A stretch of DNA of 64,000 nt from Aeromicrobium sp. (GTDB taxonomy: Bacteria > Actinomycetota > Actinomycetes > Propionibacteriales > Nocardioidaceae): positions 62,001 through 126,000 of the forward strand of contig NZ_JAGLCD010000001.1 in the NCBI RefSeq assembly GCF_023146395.1, in the 5' to 3' direction. A program made the translations under genes and the position numbers. Positions 51,252 to 61,664 of this stretch are shown here, piece by piece. The notes beneath the pieces are model-generated. The model searched no databases, was not told where the DNA came from, and saw nothing but the letters and a program-made list of their open reading frames with translations. Numbering within the stretch: position 1 is the stretch's first letter; each line of letters starts with the position of its first letter.

Positions 51252-52444
51252 GCGCTGCCTTCCTCGTGGTGGTGACGGACGGGGTCGCTGGTGCGCCCGG
51301 CGGTGAGCCGCAGGCGCCGACCCCGCTTGATGTCATCCTGCTGCTTCTCGGCGGCCTTCGCGATCTGGCGCGTGTCGCGCAACGGAAGCTGGATCGCCAC
51401 CTCCGCGACGAGCCCGGCCTGCAGCTGCCGGCCGCGTTCGAGCTCGGCGTCGAGCTCGGCCCCGAACAGCAGGGCAAGGTTCGTGATCCACAGCCAGAGC
51501 AGAAACACGACGACGCCGGCCAAGGATCCGTAGGTCGCGTCGTAGCGGGAGAAGTTCGCGACGTAGAAGCCGAACAGGCCCGACGCGGCCGCCCAGACCA
51601 GGATCGCGAGGACCGCACCGCCGCTGATCCACCGAAATCGCGGCTGCTGCACGTTCGGTGTGGCGTAGTACAGCAGCCCCACGAGCAGCGCGACGGCCGC
51701 GAGCATGAAGGGCCACTTCGCGATGTTCCAGACCAGCACCGCGGTCGAGCCCAGTCCGACCGCCTCGCCGACCGCCCGAGCGGCGGGACCGGTCAGCACC
51801 AGTCCCATGGCCACGATCGCTGCCAGCACCACCGTCACGACGGTGACCGCGAGCATCGCGGGGCGGCGCGTCCAGATGGGCCGCCCCTCCTCGATCTCGT
51901 AGATACGGTTCAGGCCGCGGCCGAACGCCCCGACGTAGCCCGACGCCGTCCACAGCGCGGTGAGCAGGCCGATCACGACACCAGCGCCGACGCCGGGAAT
52001 CCCGCTCATCTCGGCCAGGATCGGCTCGAGCGTGTCGGCCACGCCGGTCGCCCCGAGGTCCCGCAGGATGTCAGTCAGGGTGCGCACGGTCTCCTGCCCC
52101 TGGCCGACGACCCCCACCAGCGACAGCAGGGCGATGGTCGCCGGGAACAGGGCGAGCACGGCGTAGTAGGTGAGGGCCGCCGCCACGTCGGTGCACTGGT
52201 CCCGGGAGAACTCGCGCGCCGTCTTGCGTAGCACGTAGGTCCACGACGCACGCGTGAGGTCGTCGGGGGAGTCCGGCAGCTCGCGCTCGTCGTGGGTCCG
52301 GTCGCGGTCCGGGTCAGCAGCGGCGGGTGAGGCCGTCGCGGGCTCGTCCGCGACGGTCGGCTGTCCGCGCCGCAGTCGGGCGCCCGCGGCCACGACGGCT
52401 CCCACGAGGGTCAGGCCGCCGATCGTCTTCCACGTGCTGGTCAT
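51248..52444 (-). CDS. YihY/BrkB family membrane protein
   Basis: A 398-residue inner-membrane protein of the YihY (virulence factor BrkB) family, formerly mis-called ribonuclease BN; its function is unsettled. It has an N-terminal helix (about residues 6-24), an alanine- and acid-rich linker (about 28-65), then the BrkB domain with six helices; the conserved AAALTYYAVLALFPATIALL block lies near residue 88 and NLALLFGAELDAELER near 345. The C-terminal tail is basic. GGGAGGA lies a few bases before the ATG at 52444. The N-terminal helix and linker extend the usual family length. Confidence 0.9.
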   Translation of the reverse strand: MTSTWKTIGGLTLVGAVVAAGARLRRGQPTVADEPATASPAAADPDRDRTHDERELPDSPDDLTRASWTYVLRKTAREFSRDQCTDVAAALTYYAVLALFPATIALLSLVGVVGQGQETVRTLTDILRDLGATGVADTLEPILAEMSGIPGVGAGVVIGLLTALWTASGYVGAFGRGLNRIYEIEEGRPIWTRRPAMLAVTVVTVVLAAIVAMGLVLTGPAARAVGEAVGLGSTAVLVWNIAKWPFMLAAVALLVGLLYYATPNVQQPRFRWISGGAVLAILVWAAASGLFGFYVANFSRYDATYGSLAGVVVFLLWLWITNLALLFGAELDAELERGRQLQAGLVAEVAIQLPLRDTRQIAKAAEKQQDDIKRGRRLRLTAGRTSDPVRHHHEEGSA

Positions 52445-52502
52445 GAGTCCTCCCGCAGCGATCGGTGGCCGCGGGAGTACCCGCGGACGACCCCGGACAT
52501 GC

Positions 52503-52536
52503 AGAACGGTCCTGGCGAACACGCCAGGACCGTTCT
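52503..52536 (-). terminator. Terminator hairpin downstream of tRNA-His
   Basis: A 15-bp perfect stem (52503-52517 with 52522-52536, AGAACGGTCCTGGCG) with a 4-nt loop begins five bases past the 3' end of tRNA-His on the minus strand. It separates the tRNA from the downstream YihY gene. Confidence 0.85.
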
Positions 52537-52541
52537 CTCGG

Positions 52542-52615
52542 GGTGGACGACGGGACTTGAACCCGCGACCACCGGCACCACAAGCCGGGGCTCTACCAAC
52601 TGAGCTACGCCCACC
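52542..52615 (-). tRNA. tRNA-His (anticodon GUG)
   Basis: The minus strand folds as a full cloverleaf: acceptor GTGGGCG paired with CGTCCAC, D-arm GCTC/GAGC, anticodon stem CCGGC/GCCGG with loop TTGTGGT (anticodon GTG), and T-arm CGGGTTCAAGTCCCG. A G at position -1 faces the discriminator C, the identity element of tRNA-His. The CCA end is not encoded. The strict 73-base body is 52542-52614. Confidence 0.96.
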
Positions 52616-52664
52616 ACGCGCCCCGGGCTGGACCCGGAACGGCGAGGTAGAGCATAGCGCAGGG

Positions 52665-53276
52665 TCAGAGGGTCCCCGTCACCGAGCCGCCGACCTCCGC
52701 CGCGATCGCGCGGGCGGCGTCGGAGTCGATGCCGGGGTCCGGCGTGAAGACGGCCCGCCGGTAGTACCGCAGCTCCTCGATGCTCTCGGCGATGTCGGCG
52801 AGTGCGCGGTGGTGGCCGGCCTTGGACGGCGCCGCGAAGTAGGCCCGTGGGAACCAGCGTCGCGCGAGCTCCTTGATGCTGGACACGTCGATGATCCGGT
52901 AGTGCAGGTGCTGCTCGAGCTCGACCATGTCGCGGGCGAGGAAGGCGCGGTCGGTGCCGACCGAGTTGCCCGCCAGGGGAGCCTTGCGGGGCTCGGGCAC
53001 GAAGCCGCGCACGTAGTCGAGCACCTGGGCGTGCGCGTCCTCGAGGCTGAGACCGGACTCGAGCTCGGTGATCAGGCCCGAGGAGGTGTGCATCGTCGTG
53101 ACGACCTCGTTCATCTGCTCGAGCGCCGCCTGCGGGGGCTTGATGATCAGGTCGATGCCCTCGCCCTTGACCTGGAGATCGAAGTCGGTCACGAGGACCG
53201 CGACCTCGACCAACGCATCGGTCTCCAGCGACAGTCCGGTCATCTCGCAGTCGATCCACACCAAGGAGTCGTTCAC
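52665..53276 (-). CDS. orn: Oligoribonuclease
   Basis: Orn degrades di- and short oligoribonucleotides to mononucleotides, and finishes c-di-GMP breakdown by cleaving pGpG; it is essential in many bacteria. The 203-residue protein is a DEDDh exonuclease: WIDCEMTGL near residue 7 carries the Asp-Glu pair, GNSVGTDRAFLARDM near 103 the next Asp, and HHRALADIAESI near 155 the His and the last Asp. YRIIDVSSIKELARRW is the family block. The GTG at 53276 follows TAGGGT by eight bases. It lies directly upstream of tRNA-His on the same strand. Confidence 0.96.
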   Translation of the reverse strand: MNDSLVWIDCEMTGLSLETDALVEVAVLVTDFDLQVKGEGIDLIIKPPQAALEQMNEVVTTMHTSSGLITELESGLSLEDAHAQVLDYVRGFVPEPRKAPLAGNSVGTDRAFLARDMVELEQHLHYRIIDVSSIKELARRWFPRAYFAAPSKAGHHRALADIAESIEELRYYRRAVFTPDPGIDSDAARAIAAEVGGSVTGTL

Positions 53277-53374
53277 GGTCGATCACCCTACGCGGCGCCC
53301 GGGTGCGGCCCGTCCGAACCCGGTGGGCCTGCGGCGTCGAGGTGACAGGGAACTCGTGGTGGGTGCTCGGTCGT

Positions 53375-53380
53375 TACGAT
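53375..53380 (+). promoter_or_regulatory. Candidate -10 (TACGAT) for the DsbA-like gene
   Basis: TACGAT lies 70 bases before the GTG at 53450. Unlike most promoters here it would give a leader, which ends in a ribosome site (GAGGA). No good -35 was found. Confidence 0.3.
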
Positions 53381-53449
53381 CGTCAAGAGCCGCGGATCTC
53401 CCCGCCCAGACCTCGTGCCGCGTGGCACGGAACCCGAAGAGGAACACTC

Positions 53450-54265
53450 GTGAGCAAAGACCGTCAGCAGCGCGCCGCCCGCGCCGAGCAGATGCGCAAG
53501 GAACGCGAGAAGGCGTCCAAGCGTCAGCGCAACGCCATCACCGGCGCGATCGTCGCCGTCGTGATCGTCCTCGTGGCTGCGGCGGCCTACGGGGTCAGCA
53601 CGATCAGCAGCGACAACGCTCCGGAGGCGTTCAGCGTCGACTACACACCCGAGGACGCCGGGGCGCCCGCGCCGACCGATGGCTACGAGCCCGTCGTGGT
53701 TGAGCTGTACGAGGACTTCCAGTGCCCCGCGTGCCAGGCGCTCGAGCAGGTCTACGGCGAGCAGCTGAAGGCGCTGGTGGCCGCGGGCGACATCACGATC
53801 AAGTACCACCCGTTCTCGTTCCTCGACGAGCGCGGCCTCAGCCTGAACGACTACTCCAAGCGTTCGACGAACGCCGCGATCTGCGTCGACGAAGAGTACG
53901 GTGCTGACGCCTACGTCCAGTATCACGACTACCTGTACGCGAACCAGCCTGCTGAGGGTACGGCTGGTCCTGAGAACGACGCGTTGATCGCTGCGGCCGA
54001 TTCGATGGGCTTCACGGGCCTCGAGACGTGCATCAACGACGAGACCTACTTCGACCGCATCAAGAAGGCCAAGGAGGCCGGTGGTGAGCGCGGCGTCACG
54101 GGCACGCCGACGATCTACATCGAGGACGAAGAGGTCGCCGACAGGGGAACCCTGATCGAGCAGATCAACGCGGCCGTGGCCGAGAAGAAGGGGCTCCCGG
54201 CCCCGACGGCCGACCCGAGCACGGATCCCACGTCCGCGCCGACGGCCACGACGCCCGTTGGCTGA
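53450..54265 (+). CDS. Membrane-anchored DsbA-family thioredoxin-fold protein
   Basis: A 271-residue thiol-disulfide protein facing outside the membrane. A very basic cytoplasmic N-terminus (about residues 1-28) precedes one helix (about 29-49), then the thioredoxin-like DsbA domain. The active site is QCPACQ near residues 91-96 and the cis-proline loop reads VTGTPTIYIEDE near 216. The C-terminus is threonine/proline-rich and disordered. GTG at 53450 is nine bases behind GAGGA. The protein resembles actinobacterial DsbA/MmdE-type oxidoreductases that help fold exported proteins. The gene downstream, of the GAP family, begins 24 bases later, so the two may be linked. Confidence 0.9.
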   Translation: MSKDRQQRAARAEQMRKEREKASKRQRNAITGAIVAVVIVLVAAAAYGVSTISSDNAPEAFSVDYTPEDAGAPAPTDGYEPVVVELYEDFQCPACQALEQVYGEQLKALVAAGDITIKYHPFSFLDERGLSLNDYSKRSTNAAICVDEEYGADAYVQYHDYLYANQPAEGTAGPENDALIAAADSMGFTGLETCINDETYFDRIKKAKEAGGERGVTGTPTIYIEDEEVADRGTLIEQINAAVAEKKGLPAPTADPSTDPTSAPTATTPVG

Positions 54266-54289
54266 CCGACTGACGCAGAGGCGCGAGCC

Positions 54290-55000
54290 GTGGCGCTGAC
54301 GACGCTCGCGGTCCTGGCGGGGCTGGCCCTGGTCGACTCCACGAGCGTCGGCACCCTGGTCATCCCGCTGGTCTGGGTGCTCCGGCCGGGACCGGTCGCG
54401 TGGCGACCGCTGCTCACGTTCCTCGCGAGCGTCGCGGCGGCCTACGCCGCGATCGGGGCGGTGCTCCTGGTGGTCGGGCAGTCGTCCGCCGCGGCGCTCG
54501 CGGGGATCGGCGACGTCGACGCCGTGCGATGGTTCCAGTTCGCGCTCGGGGTCGCGCTCCTCGCCGTGGCGTTCAGCGACGCGGTCATGGGCCGGGTCGC
54601 GGGCCGGGCGCTGCGCTGGCGCGACCGGCTGCGCGGCGACGACGCCACGCACGGATCGAGCGCCCGGCGGTCTGTGGTCGCGACCGCGACCGTGGCCGTC
54701 GCGGTCGAGCTGCCCACGATGCTGCCGTACCTCGGGGCCATCGCGATCGTGGCCGCCGCGGACCTTGCCGCAGGCGCTCAGCTTGCCCTGCTCGGCGGCT
54801 ACGCGGTCGTGATGGTGCTGCCGGCCCTGCTGCTGGCCGTCTCGCGCGCCGCGCTGGGAGCCAGGATCGAACCGTCGCTGCGGCGACTCGACGCCTGGCT
54901 GACCCGCCAGGCCGACGAGATGACGGGCTGGGTGTTCGGGATCGTCGGCTTCCTCCTGGCCGGCGACGCCGCGCAGGCGCTCGGCCTCCTCGGCGCCTGA
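54290..55000 (+). CDS. GAP family (Sap-like) polytopic membrane protein
   Basis: A 236-residue membrane protein with about six helices. The layout matches the GAP (Sap, sulfolipid-addressing protein) family related to LysE/DsbD-type transporters: VLAGLALVDSTSVGTLVIPL at the N-terminus with conserved D-S-T-S, ELPTMLPYLGAIAIV near residue 143 and a final helix with GWVFGIVGFLLAGDAAQAL. The proximity to the DsbA-like gene suggests a part in moving reducing power or lipids across the membrane, but that is inference. The GTG at 54290 is used because the ribosome-site region GAGGCGCGAG is weak but the helix starts directly after it. Confidence 0.82.
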   Translation: MALTTLAVLAGLALVDSTSVGTLVIPLVWVLRPGPVAWRPLLTFLASVAAAYAAIGAVLLVVGQSSAAALAGIGDVDAVRWFQFALGVALLAVAFSDAVMGRVAGRALRWRDRLRGDDATHGSSARRSVVATATVAVAVELPTMLPYLGAIAIVAAADLAAGAQLALLGGYAVVMVLPALLLAVSRAALGARIEPSLRRLDAWLTRQADEMTGWVFGIVGFLLAGDAAQALGLLGA

Positions 55001-55062
55001 AGGGCGGAACTGGGCTCGCGGGGGTCAGCGCCGGCGCGCAGGTCCCGCGTCGCCTGCCTGAG

Positions 55063-55135
55063 CGCGCCCGGCAGGAGTCGAACCTGCGACCGGGAGATTA
55101 GAAGGCTCCTGCTCTGTCCTCTGAGCTACGGGCGC
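55063..55135 (-). tRNA. tRNA-Arg (anticodon UCU)
   Basis: The minus strand forms a cloverleaf: acceptor GCGCCCG with CGGGCGC, D-arm GCTC/GAGC, anticodon loop CTTCTAA (anticodon TCT), T-arm GCAGGTTCGACTCCTGC and discriminator G. The anticodon stem has one C-T mismatch next to the loop. CCA is not encoded. It decodes AGA, a rare codon at this GC content. Confidence 0.94.
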
Positions 55136-55163
55136 TCGCGACCAGCGTAGTGGGAGCCTCGCC

Positions 55164-55169
55164 TACGAT
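55164..55169 (+). promoter_or_regulatory. -10 element (TACGAT) of the prsW gene
   Basis: TACGAT lies seven bases before the GTG at 55177, with no ribosome site between. This favours 55177 over the more upstream GTG at 55150 and the ATG at 55168, which overlaps the hexamer. Confidence 0.5.
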
Positions 55170-55176
55170 GCGTCAC

Positions 55177-56385
55177 GTGACCCCTGACACCGCGACGGCG
55201 CCAGCGAAGGACCCCTGGCGCCAGCGTGGCCGGCTCCCGCTCCTGGTCGGCACGGGTCTGCTGGGGGTGGGCGCGGTCGCCCTGGTCGTCTACTTCGGGT
55301 ACCGGGCCGACTCGGCGCGGGCCGTCGCGGTCGGCCTGGCGCTCGGCGTCGTGCCGCTTCCGCTGCTCGGGCTCTTCTACTGGTGGATCGACCGCTATGA
55401 GCCGGAGCCTCGGCGCTACGTCGTGGCGGCGTTCCTGTGGGGCGCCGCCGGGGCCGTGGGGATCGCCCTGGTCTTCAACGAGCTGCTGGCCTCGACGTTC
55501 GACCTCAGCGACGGCCAGACCGCGACGTTCGTGGCGCCCTTCGTCGAGGAGACCGCCAAGGGCCTGTTCCTGCTGGCCACGTTCCTGCGGGCGCGCAGGG
55601 TCATCGGCGGCGTCCTGGACGGGCTGTTCTACGCCGGTGTCGTCGGCCTGGGCTTCGCCTTCATCGAGAACATCCTCTACTACTCCGCGAGCTATCTCGG
55701 AGGACCGGAGCTCGGCCTCGGCGGGGCGCAGGGAGCCACGGCGACCTTTGCGATCCGTGGGCTCCTGAGCCCGTTCGCCCACCCGTTGTTCACCGCCAGC
55801 CTCGGTCTGGCGATCGGACTTGCCGTGCTGCAGCGCTCCTGGTGGGCCCGCGTGCCGCTGGTTCTCGGCGGCTGGGCCGGGAGCATGCTGCTGCACGGGC
55901 TCTGGAACGGGTCCATCAGCTACGCCGGGATCGCGGGGTTCGCGCTGTTCTACCTGCTGCTCGTCGTCGTGTTCGCCGGATTCGTGACGCTCGCGATCGT
56001 GCTGCGCCAACGCCAGTTCGTCGTCCTGCGACGCTCGCTGTCGTACGTCGCGGACCGTGGGTGGATCCATCCTGCCGAGCTCCCGTGGCTCACCTACGTC
56101 GGCTACCGCGCCCAGGCGCGTCGCCACGCCCGCGACCTCGGAGGCCGCGACGCGGCAGCGGTGGTGCGCCGGTACCAGGCCCTGGCCACCCGGCTGGCCT
56201 TCGTGCACGACGCCGTGATGCTCGGGCGCCCCGGTCGAGACGGGGTCGAGCGCACCCTGGCGATCCGGGCCGAGATGGACACGCTCCGGCCGCGCCTGCA
56301 GCTGCCGCCGGCAATCGCCCCGCTGCCTCGTCCGCCGCTGCTGGGGCCGCCGATGCTGACCGGTCCGCCGGTCCGCTGGTCCTGA
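55177..56385 (+). CDS. prsW: PrsW family intramembrane metalloprotease
   Basis: A 402-residue polytopic membrane protein of the PrsW family, glutamic-type or metal-type intramembrane proteases related to CAAX proteases; B. subtilis PrsW cuts an anti-sigma factor. The family motifs are clear: VPLPLLGLFYWWIDRYEPEP near residue 60, EETAKG (EExxK) near 124, GFAFIENILYY near 160, SPFAHPLFTASLG near 203 and LLHGLWN near 239. A soluble C-terminal tail (about 285-402) is rich in arginine and proline. The anti-sigma-like substrate, if any, is not encoded nearby. Confidence 0.92.
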   Translation: MTPDTATAPAKDPWRQRGRLPLLVGTGLLGVGAVALVVYFGYRADSARAVAVGLALGVVPLPLLGLFYWWIDRYEPEPRRYVVAAFLWGAAGAVGIALVFNELLASTFDLSDGQTATFVAPFVEETAKGLFLLATFLRARRVIGGVLDGLFYAGVVGLGFAFIENILYYSASYLGGPELGLGGAQGATATFAIRGLLSPFAHPLFTASLGLAIGLAVLQRSWWARVPLVLGGWAGSMLLHGLWNGSISYAGIAGFALFYLLLVVVFAGFVTLAIVLRQRQFVVLRRSLSYVADRGWIHPAELPWLTYVGYRAQARRHARDLGGRDAAAVVRRYQALATRLAFVHDAVMLGRPGRDGVERTLAIRAEMDTLRPRLQLPPAIAPLPRPPLLGPPMLTGPPVRWS

Positions 56386-56468
56386 GGCGGTCGTCCGGCC
56401 CGCCTGGGCCCGGCGTCCACTAGGCTTTCCACGAACCGTGTGACGGGTGAGACGTGAGAGGAGTGGTC

Positions 56469-58205
56469 GTGGTCGGCGTAGACGCCCCCGGCGAGCTCCT
56501 CGGCGCGCTCAGCACGCTGCTCGACCGGGTCCGCCATGTCGAGCTGCCGCTCGCCACCGACGACGCTCCCGAGGCACGGCGCCTGCAGGCCGCGGTCGCC
56601 GACCAGCTCTCCGACTACGTCCTGCCGCGTCTGGTGCAGCTCGATGCACCTGTCCTGGTCGTGGTGGGCGGGTCGACCGGCGCGGGCAAGTCCACCCTGG
56701 TCAACTCGATCGTGGGCGAAGTCGTCACCGAGTCCGGTGTCCTGCGCCCCACGACTCGCTCACCCGTGCTGACCCACCACCCCGACGACGGCGCCTGGTT
56801 CCAGGCCGATCGCATCCTGCCCGACCTGCCGCGCACCGACGTGCCGGGCAACGCGACCTACGGACTGCGGCTCAGGGCCAGCTCCCACGTCCCGAAGGGG
56901 CTGTCGATCCTCGACGCCCCCGACGTCGACTCGATCGATGAGGGCAACCGGGAGCTCGCGACGCAGCTGCTCGCGGCGGCCGACCTGTGGCTGTTCGTCA
57001 CGTCCGCGGCGCGCTACGCCGACCAGGTCCCGTGGGACTACCTGCGCCAGGCCTCCGAGCGCAGCACGTCGGTCGCCGTGGTGCTCGACCGCACGGCACC
57101 CGACGGCATCGTCGAGGTGCGCGGCCACCTGGCCCGGATGATGACGGCCCGGGGTCTGTCCGACTCGCCGCTGTTCACCGTGCCCGAGACCCCGGTCGAC
57201 ACCGACGGCCTGCTGCCGGCCGACGCCGTCAAGCCGATCGTCGACTGGTTGCACGACCTCGCCAGCAACGACGAGACGCGTGCCCTGATCGTGCGGTCGA
57301 CCCTCGACGGCGCGGTGCGGCACAACGTCCTGCGCAGCCACGACCTCGCCGACGCCTACGAGTCTCAGGTCCGCGCGGCCGACGAGCTCCGGGCCGCGGT
57401 CGACGGCAGCTTCGCCGAGTCCGAGCGGGCGCTGCGTGCCACGCTGGCCGGCGGCAGCCTCGTGAGCGGCGACGTCGCCGCCCGCTGGCAGAACTTCGTC
57501 GGCACGGGGGAGATGCTCCGTTCGGTCGAGGGCAAGGTGGGGCGCATCCGCGAGCGACTCGTCGACGGCGTGACGGGCAAGCGGTCCAAGGCCGACGACG
57601 TCGCAGCCGCGATCGAGCACGACCTCGCGGTGCTGATCGTCGATCACGCGGAGTCCGCCGCCACGACCGTCGTCGCGCAGTGGGCGTCCGACCCGGCGGG
57701 CGAGGCGATCGTGGCCGCCCGACCGGGCCTGGACCGAGCCCCGCGCGATCTGCGTGCCCGCGCCGAGCGCGTCGGGCGCGACTGGCAGCAGCACGTCACC
57801 GAGCAGGTGCGTGTCGCCGTGGCCGACCGCCGCCTGTCCACGGACGTGCTCGCGATCGGTGTCCCGGGGCTCGCGGTCTCGCTCATGATCACCGCGCTGG
57901 GCGCCGGCGGCACGGAGGCCGGCCGCATCAGCCGCCGGGTCCTCGACGCCGTCTTGTCGAGCGACGTGGTCGAGCGGCTCGCGCAGGACGCCCTGGCGAC
58001 GCTCGAGACGCAGGTCATGCGTCTGGTGCAGGAGGAGCGGGCGCGGTTCGCCGCCCTGTCGCCGGACCCCGAGCACGTGCGAGAGTCGCAGCAGACCTTG
58101 CGTGACGCGGCCCGACGGGCCGAGTACGCGCGCCACCTGGACGATCTCGAGACCCGGGTCGTCCGAGGATCGCACTCGACGGGCCAAGGGGGCACGACCG
58201 GATGA
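56469..58205 (+). CDS. Dynamin-superfamily-like GTPase, first of a tandem pair
   Basis: A protein of about 578 residues with an N-terminal GTPase domain. G1/Walker A reads VVGGSTGAGKSTLVNSI near residue 65, G3 is ILDAPDVDSIDEGN near 150, and G4 appears as VLDRTAPD where NKxD is expected. The C-terminal half is long, helical and alanine-rich, with a hydrophobic stretch (IGVPGLAVSLMITALGAG near 462) that could insert into or touch the membrane. This is the layout of bacterial dynamin-like or Era/YfjP-like GTPases. The start is uncertain: GTG 56454, 56463 and 56469 are all in frame, and GAGGAG is best placed for 56469. The stop overlaps a 24-codon ORF. Confidence 0.85.
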   Translation: MVGVDAPGELLGALSTLLDRVRHVELPLATDDAPEARRLQAAVADQLSDYVLPRLVQLDAPVLVVVGGSTGAGKSTLVNSIVGEVVTESGVLRPTTRSPVLTHHPDDGAWFQADRILPDLPRTDVPGNATYGLRLRASSHVPKGLSILDAPDVDSIDEGNRELATQLLAAADLWLFVTSAARYADQVPWDYLRQASERSTSVAVVLDRTAPDGIVEVRGHLARMMTARGLSDSPLFTVPETPVDTDGLLPADAVKPIVDWLHDLASNDETRALIVRSTLDGAVRHNVLRSHDLADAYESQVRAADELRAAVDGSFAESERALRATLAGGSLVSGDVAARWQNFVGTGEMLRSVEGKVGRIRERLVDGVTGKRSKADDVAAAIEHDLAVLIVDHAESAATTVVAQWASDPAGEAIVAARPGLDRAPRDLRARAERVGRDWQQHVTEQVRVAVADRRLSTDVLAIGVPGLAVSLMITALGAGGTEAGRISRRVLDAVLSSDVVERLAQDALATLETQVMRLVQEERARFAALSPDPEHVRESQQTLRDAARRAEYARHLDDLETRVVRGSHSTGQGGTTG

Positions 58206-58276
58206 ACGACCGTTCCACCACGCATCCCGCGCCGGCGCTGCCACTCGCCGCGCTCGCCCAGGGGGTGACGGCGTGA
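58202..58276 (+). CDS. 24-residue micro-ORF bridging the two GTPase genes
   Basis: An ATG at 58202 overlaps the stop of the first GTPase as ATGA, runs 24 codons in frame and ends in a TGA at 58274-58276 that overlaps the GTG of the second GTPase as GTGA. The predicted peptide begins MNDRSTTHPAPALPL and ends AQGVTA. Without it, 67 bases separate the two genes, so it may carry the ribosome from one to the next. Coupling by two four-base overlaps is visible in the sequence; translation and any function of the peptide are unproven. Confidence 0.45.
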   Translation: MNDRSTTHPAPALPLAALAQGVTA

Positions 58277-59925
58277 GCGGCCTGAGCGACGCCCCCGCCC
58301 CCGTCTACCGCGACGACATCGGGGAGATCGGCCGCAAGGTCGACGGTCTGGTCGCCGCGGCCGACGCCGCCCACGGCCGCCTGCCGCAGTCGGTGCTGGC
58401 CTCGGCCGACCAGCTCTCGGGTCGTGCGGTCGAGCGCCTGCGCCTCTCGGGCGAGCACACGATCGTGGCCCTCGCGGGTGCCACCGGTTCGGGCAAGTCG
58501 TCGCTGTTCAACGCGTTGACCGACCTCGACCTCGCCGGCGTGGGCCTGCGTCGCCCGACGACCTCGTGGGCCCTGGCCTGCGCCTGGGGCCCCGACGGCG
58601 CGCAGGGGCTGCTGGAGTGGATGGGCATCCCGCCGCGGCACCAGGTCTCCCGCATGAGCATGCTCGACCGGTCCTCGGAGGACACCAAGCTCGACGGTCT
58701 GGTGCTGCTGGACCTCCCTGACCACGACTCGACCGAGGTCTCCCACCATGTCGAGATGGATCGCCTGGTGCAGTACGCCGACCTCATCGTCTGGGTGCTC
58801 GATCCGCAGAAGTACGCCGACGCCGCGATCCACGACCGCTACCTGCGGCCCATGGCCGCCTACAACGACGTGTCGCTCGTCGTGCTGAACCAGATCGACC
58901 GGATCCCGTACGAGCAGCGTGGGCGCGCCGTCGAGGACGTGCGCCGCATCGTGGCGGCCGGCGGCATGACCGACGTCCCGGTCATCGGGGTCTCGGCCAC
59001 CCGCGGCGACGGCGTCGACGACCTCCGACGCGAGCTCGCGACCCGCATCCGGGCCCGCGCCTCGGCCAAGGACCGGCTGGACGCCGACATCCGCGCGGCG
59101 GCCGAGCAGATCGCGGCCGTGGGGGGACGCAGCAACGTCCCCGGGGTCACCGAGGCCGACCGTGACGAGCTCGTCCGTGCCCTGTTCGACGCCGTCGGTG
59201 GTGGGCAGCTGGCCGCCGCCGTCGGCGCGTCGAGCCGGCGGCGTGCGGTCCGGCTCACGGGCTGGCCCCTGACGCGGTGGATCGGCGGTCTGCGCAAGGA
59301 CCCGCTCAGCGAGCTCGGGATCGACGTCGACCGGCGCGAGCTGGAGCGGTCGAGCCTGCCCGACGCGATCCGTCCGCAGCGGTCGGCCGTCGAGACCTCC
59401 GTCCGCGTCTTCGTCGAGAAGGCCTCGGTCGGGCTCGAGCGGCCCTGGCGCGACTCCGTGCGGGTCGCCGCCGACTCCGCGGTCGAGGGCTCGCAGGTCG
59501 CCGACGCGGTAGAGTCCGCGGTGGCCTCCACGCGCCTCTCGCTGCGCGGTGCCGCGTGGCTGCACCTGGTCAGCGCCCTGCAGTGGCTCCTGCTCGCCAC
59601 GGCCGTGGGCGGCCTCGGATGGTGGCTGCTCGGTCGCGTCGGGTCGGGGGTCGGCGAAGGACCGGTCGTGTCCGGCTTCGGCCCGGCCGACGGCCATCCG
59701 CTCTCGCTCGTGCTCGGCGTCGTCGCCGCGGTCGCGGGCGTCGTGATCGCCGTGGGGGCCCGGATCGCGTCCCGGTTCGTCGCCCGCAGCCAGTCGGCGC
59801 GCGTCGAGCGGGAGCTGCGAGCAGCCCTCGGTCAGGTCAGCGCCGAGCTCGTCGTGGCACCGGTCGATGCCGAGCTCAGCGCGTACGAGCGCTACCGGGC
59901 CGGCATCGTCGCGGCCCTCGGCTGA
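58273..59925 (+). CDS. Membrane-anchored GTPase (YfjP/Era-like), second of a tandem pair
   Basis: A 550-residue GTPase. G1 is VALAGATGSGKSSLFNAL near residue 66, G3 is LLDLPDHDSTE near 148 (DxxG-like region DLPD), G4 is LNQIDRIP near 210 and GVSATRGDGV near 245 is the G5 region. After a helical segment there are two membrane helices near residues 437-457 and 476-497 separated by a glycine-rich loop, then a short cytoplasmic end. It resembles the actinobacterial GTPases annotated as YfjP-type. The GTG at 58273 overlaps the micro-ORF stop. With the upstream gene it may form a hetero-oligomeric membrane GTPase, as do paired bacterial dynamins; this is inference. Confidence 0.87.
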   Translation: MSGLSDAPAPVYRDDIGEIGRKVDGLVAAADAAHGRLPQSVLASADQLSGRAVERLRLSGEHTIVALAGATGSGKSSLFNALTDLDLAGVGLRRPTTSWALACAWGPDGAQGLLEWMGIPPRHQVSRMSMLDRSSEDTKLDGLVLLDLPDHDSTEVSHHVEMDRLVQYADLIVWVLDPQKYADAAIHDRYLRPMAAYNDVSLVVLNQIDRIPYEQRGRAVEDVRRIVAAGGMTDVPVIGVSATRGDGVDDLRRELATRIRARASAKDRLDADIRAAAEQIAAVGGRSNVPGVTEADRDELVRALFDAVGGGQLAAAVGASSRRRAVRLTGWPLTRWIGGLRKDPLSELGIDVDRRELERSSLPDAIRPQRSAVETSVRVFVEKASVGLERPWRDSVRVAADSAVEGSQVADAVESAVASTRLSLRGAAWLHLVSALQWLLLATAVGGLGWWLLGRVGSGVGEGPVVSGFGPADGHPLSLVLGVVAAVAGVVIAVGARIASRFVARSQSARVERELRAALGQVSAELVVAPVDAELSAYERYRAGIVAALG

Positions 59926-59974
59926 CCCTCCGGCCGACCAGGTCGGCGTGGTCGCTCGCTAGGCTGGAGCCACC

Positions 59975-61657
<1,683 letters not shown>

Positions 61658-61664
61658 CCGCGTT

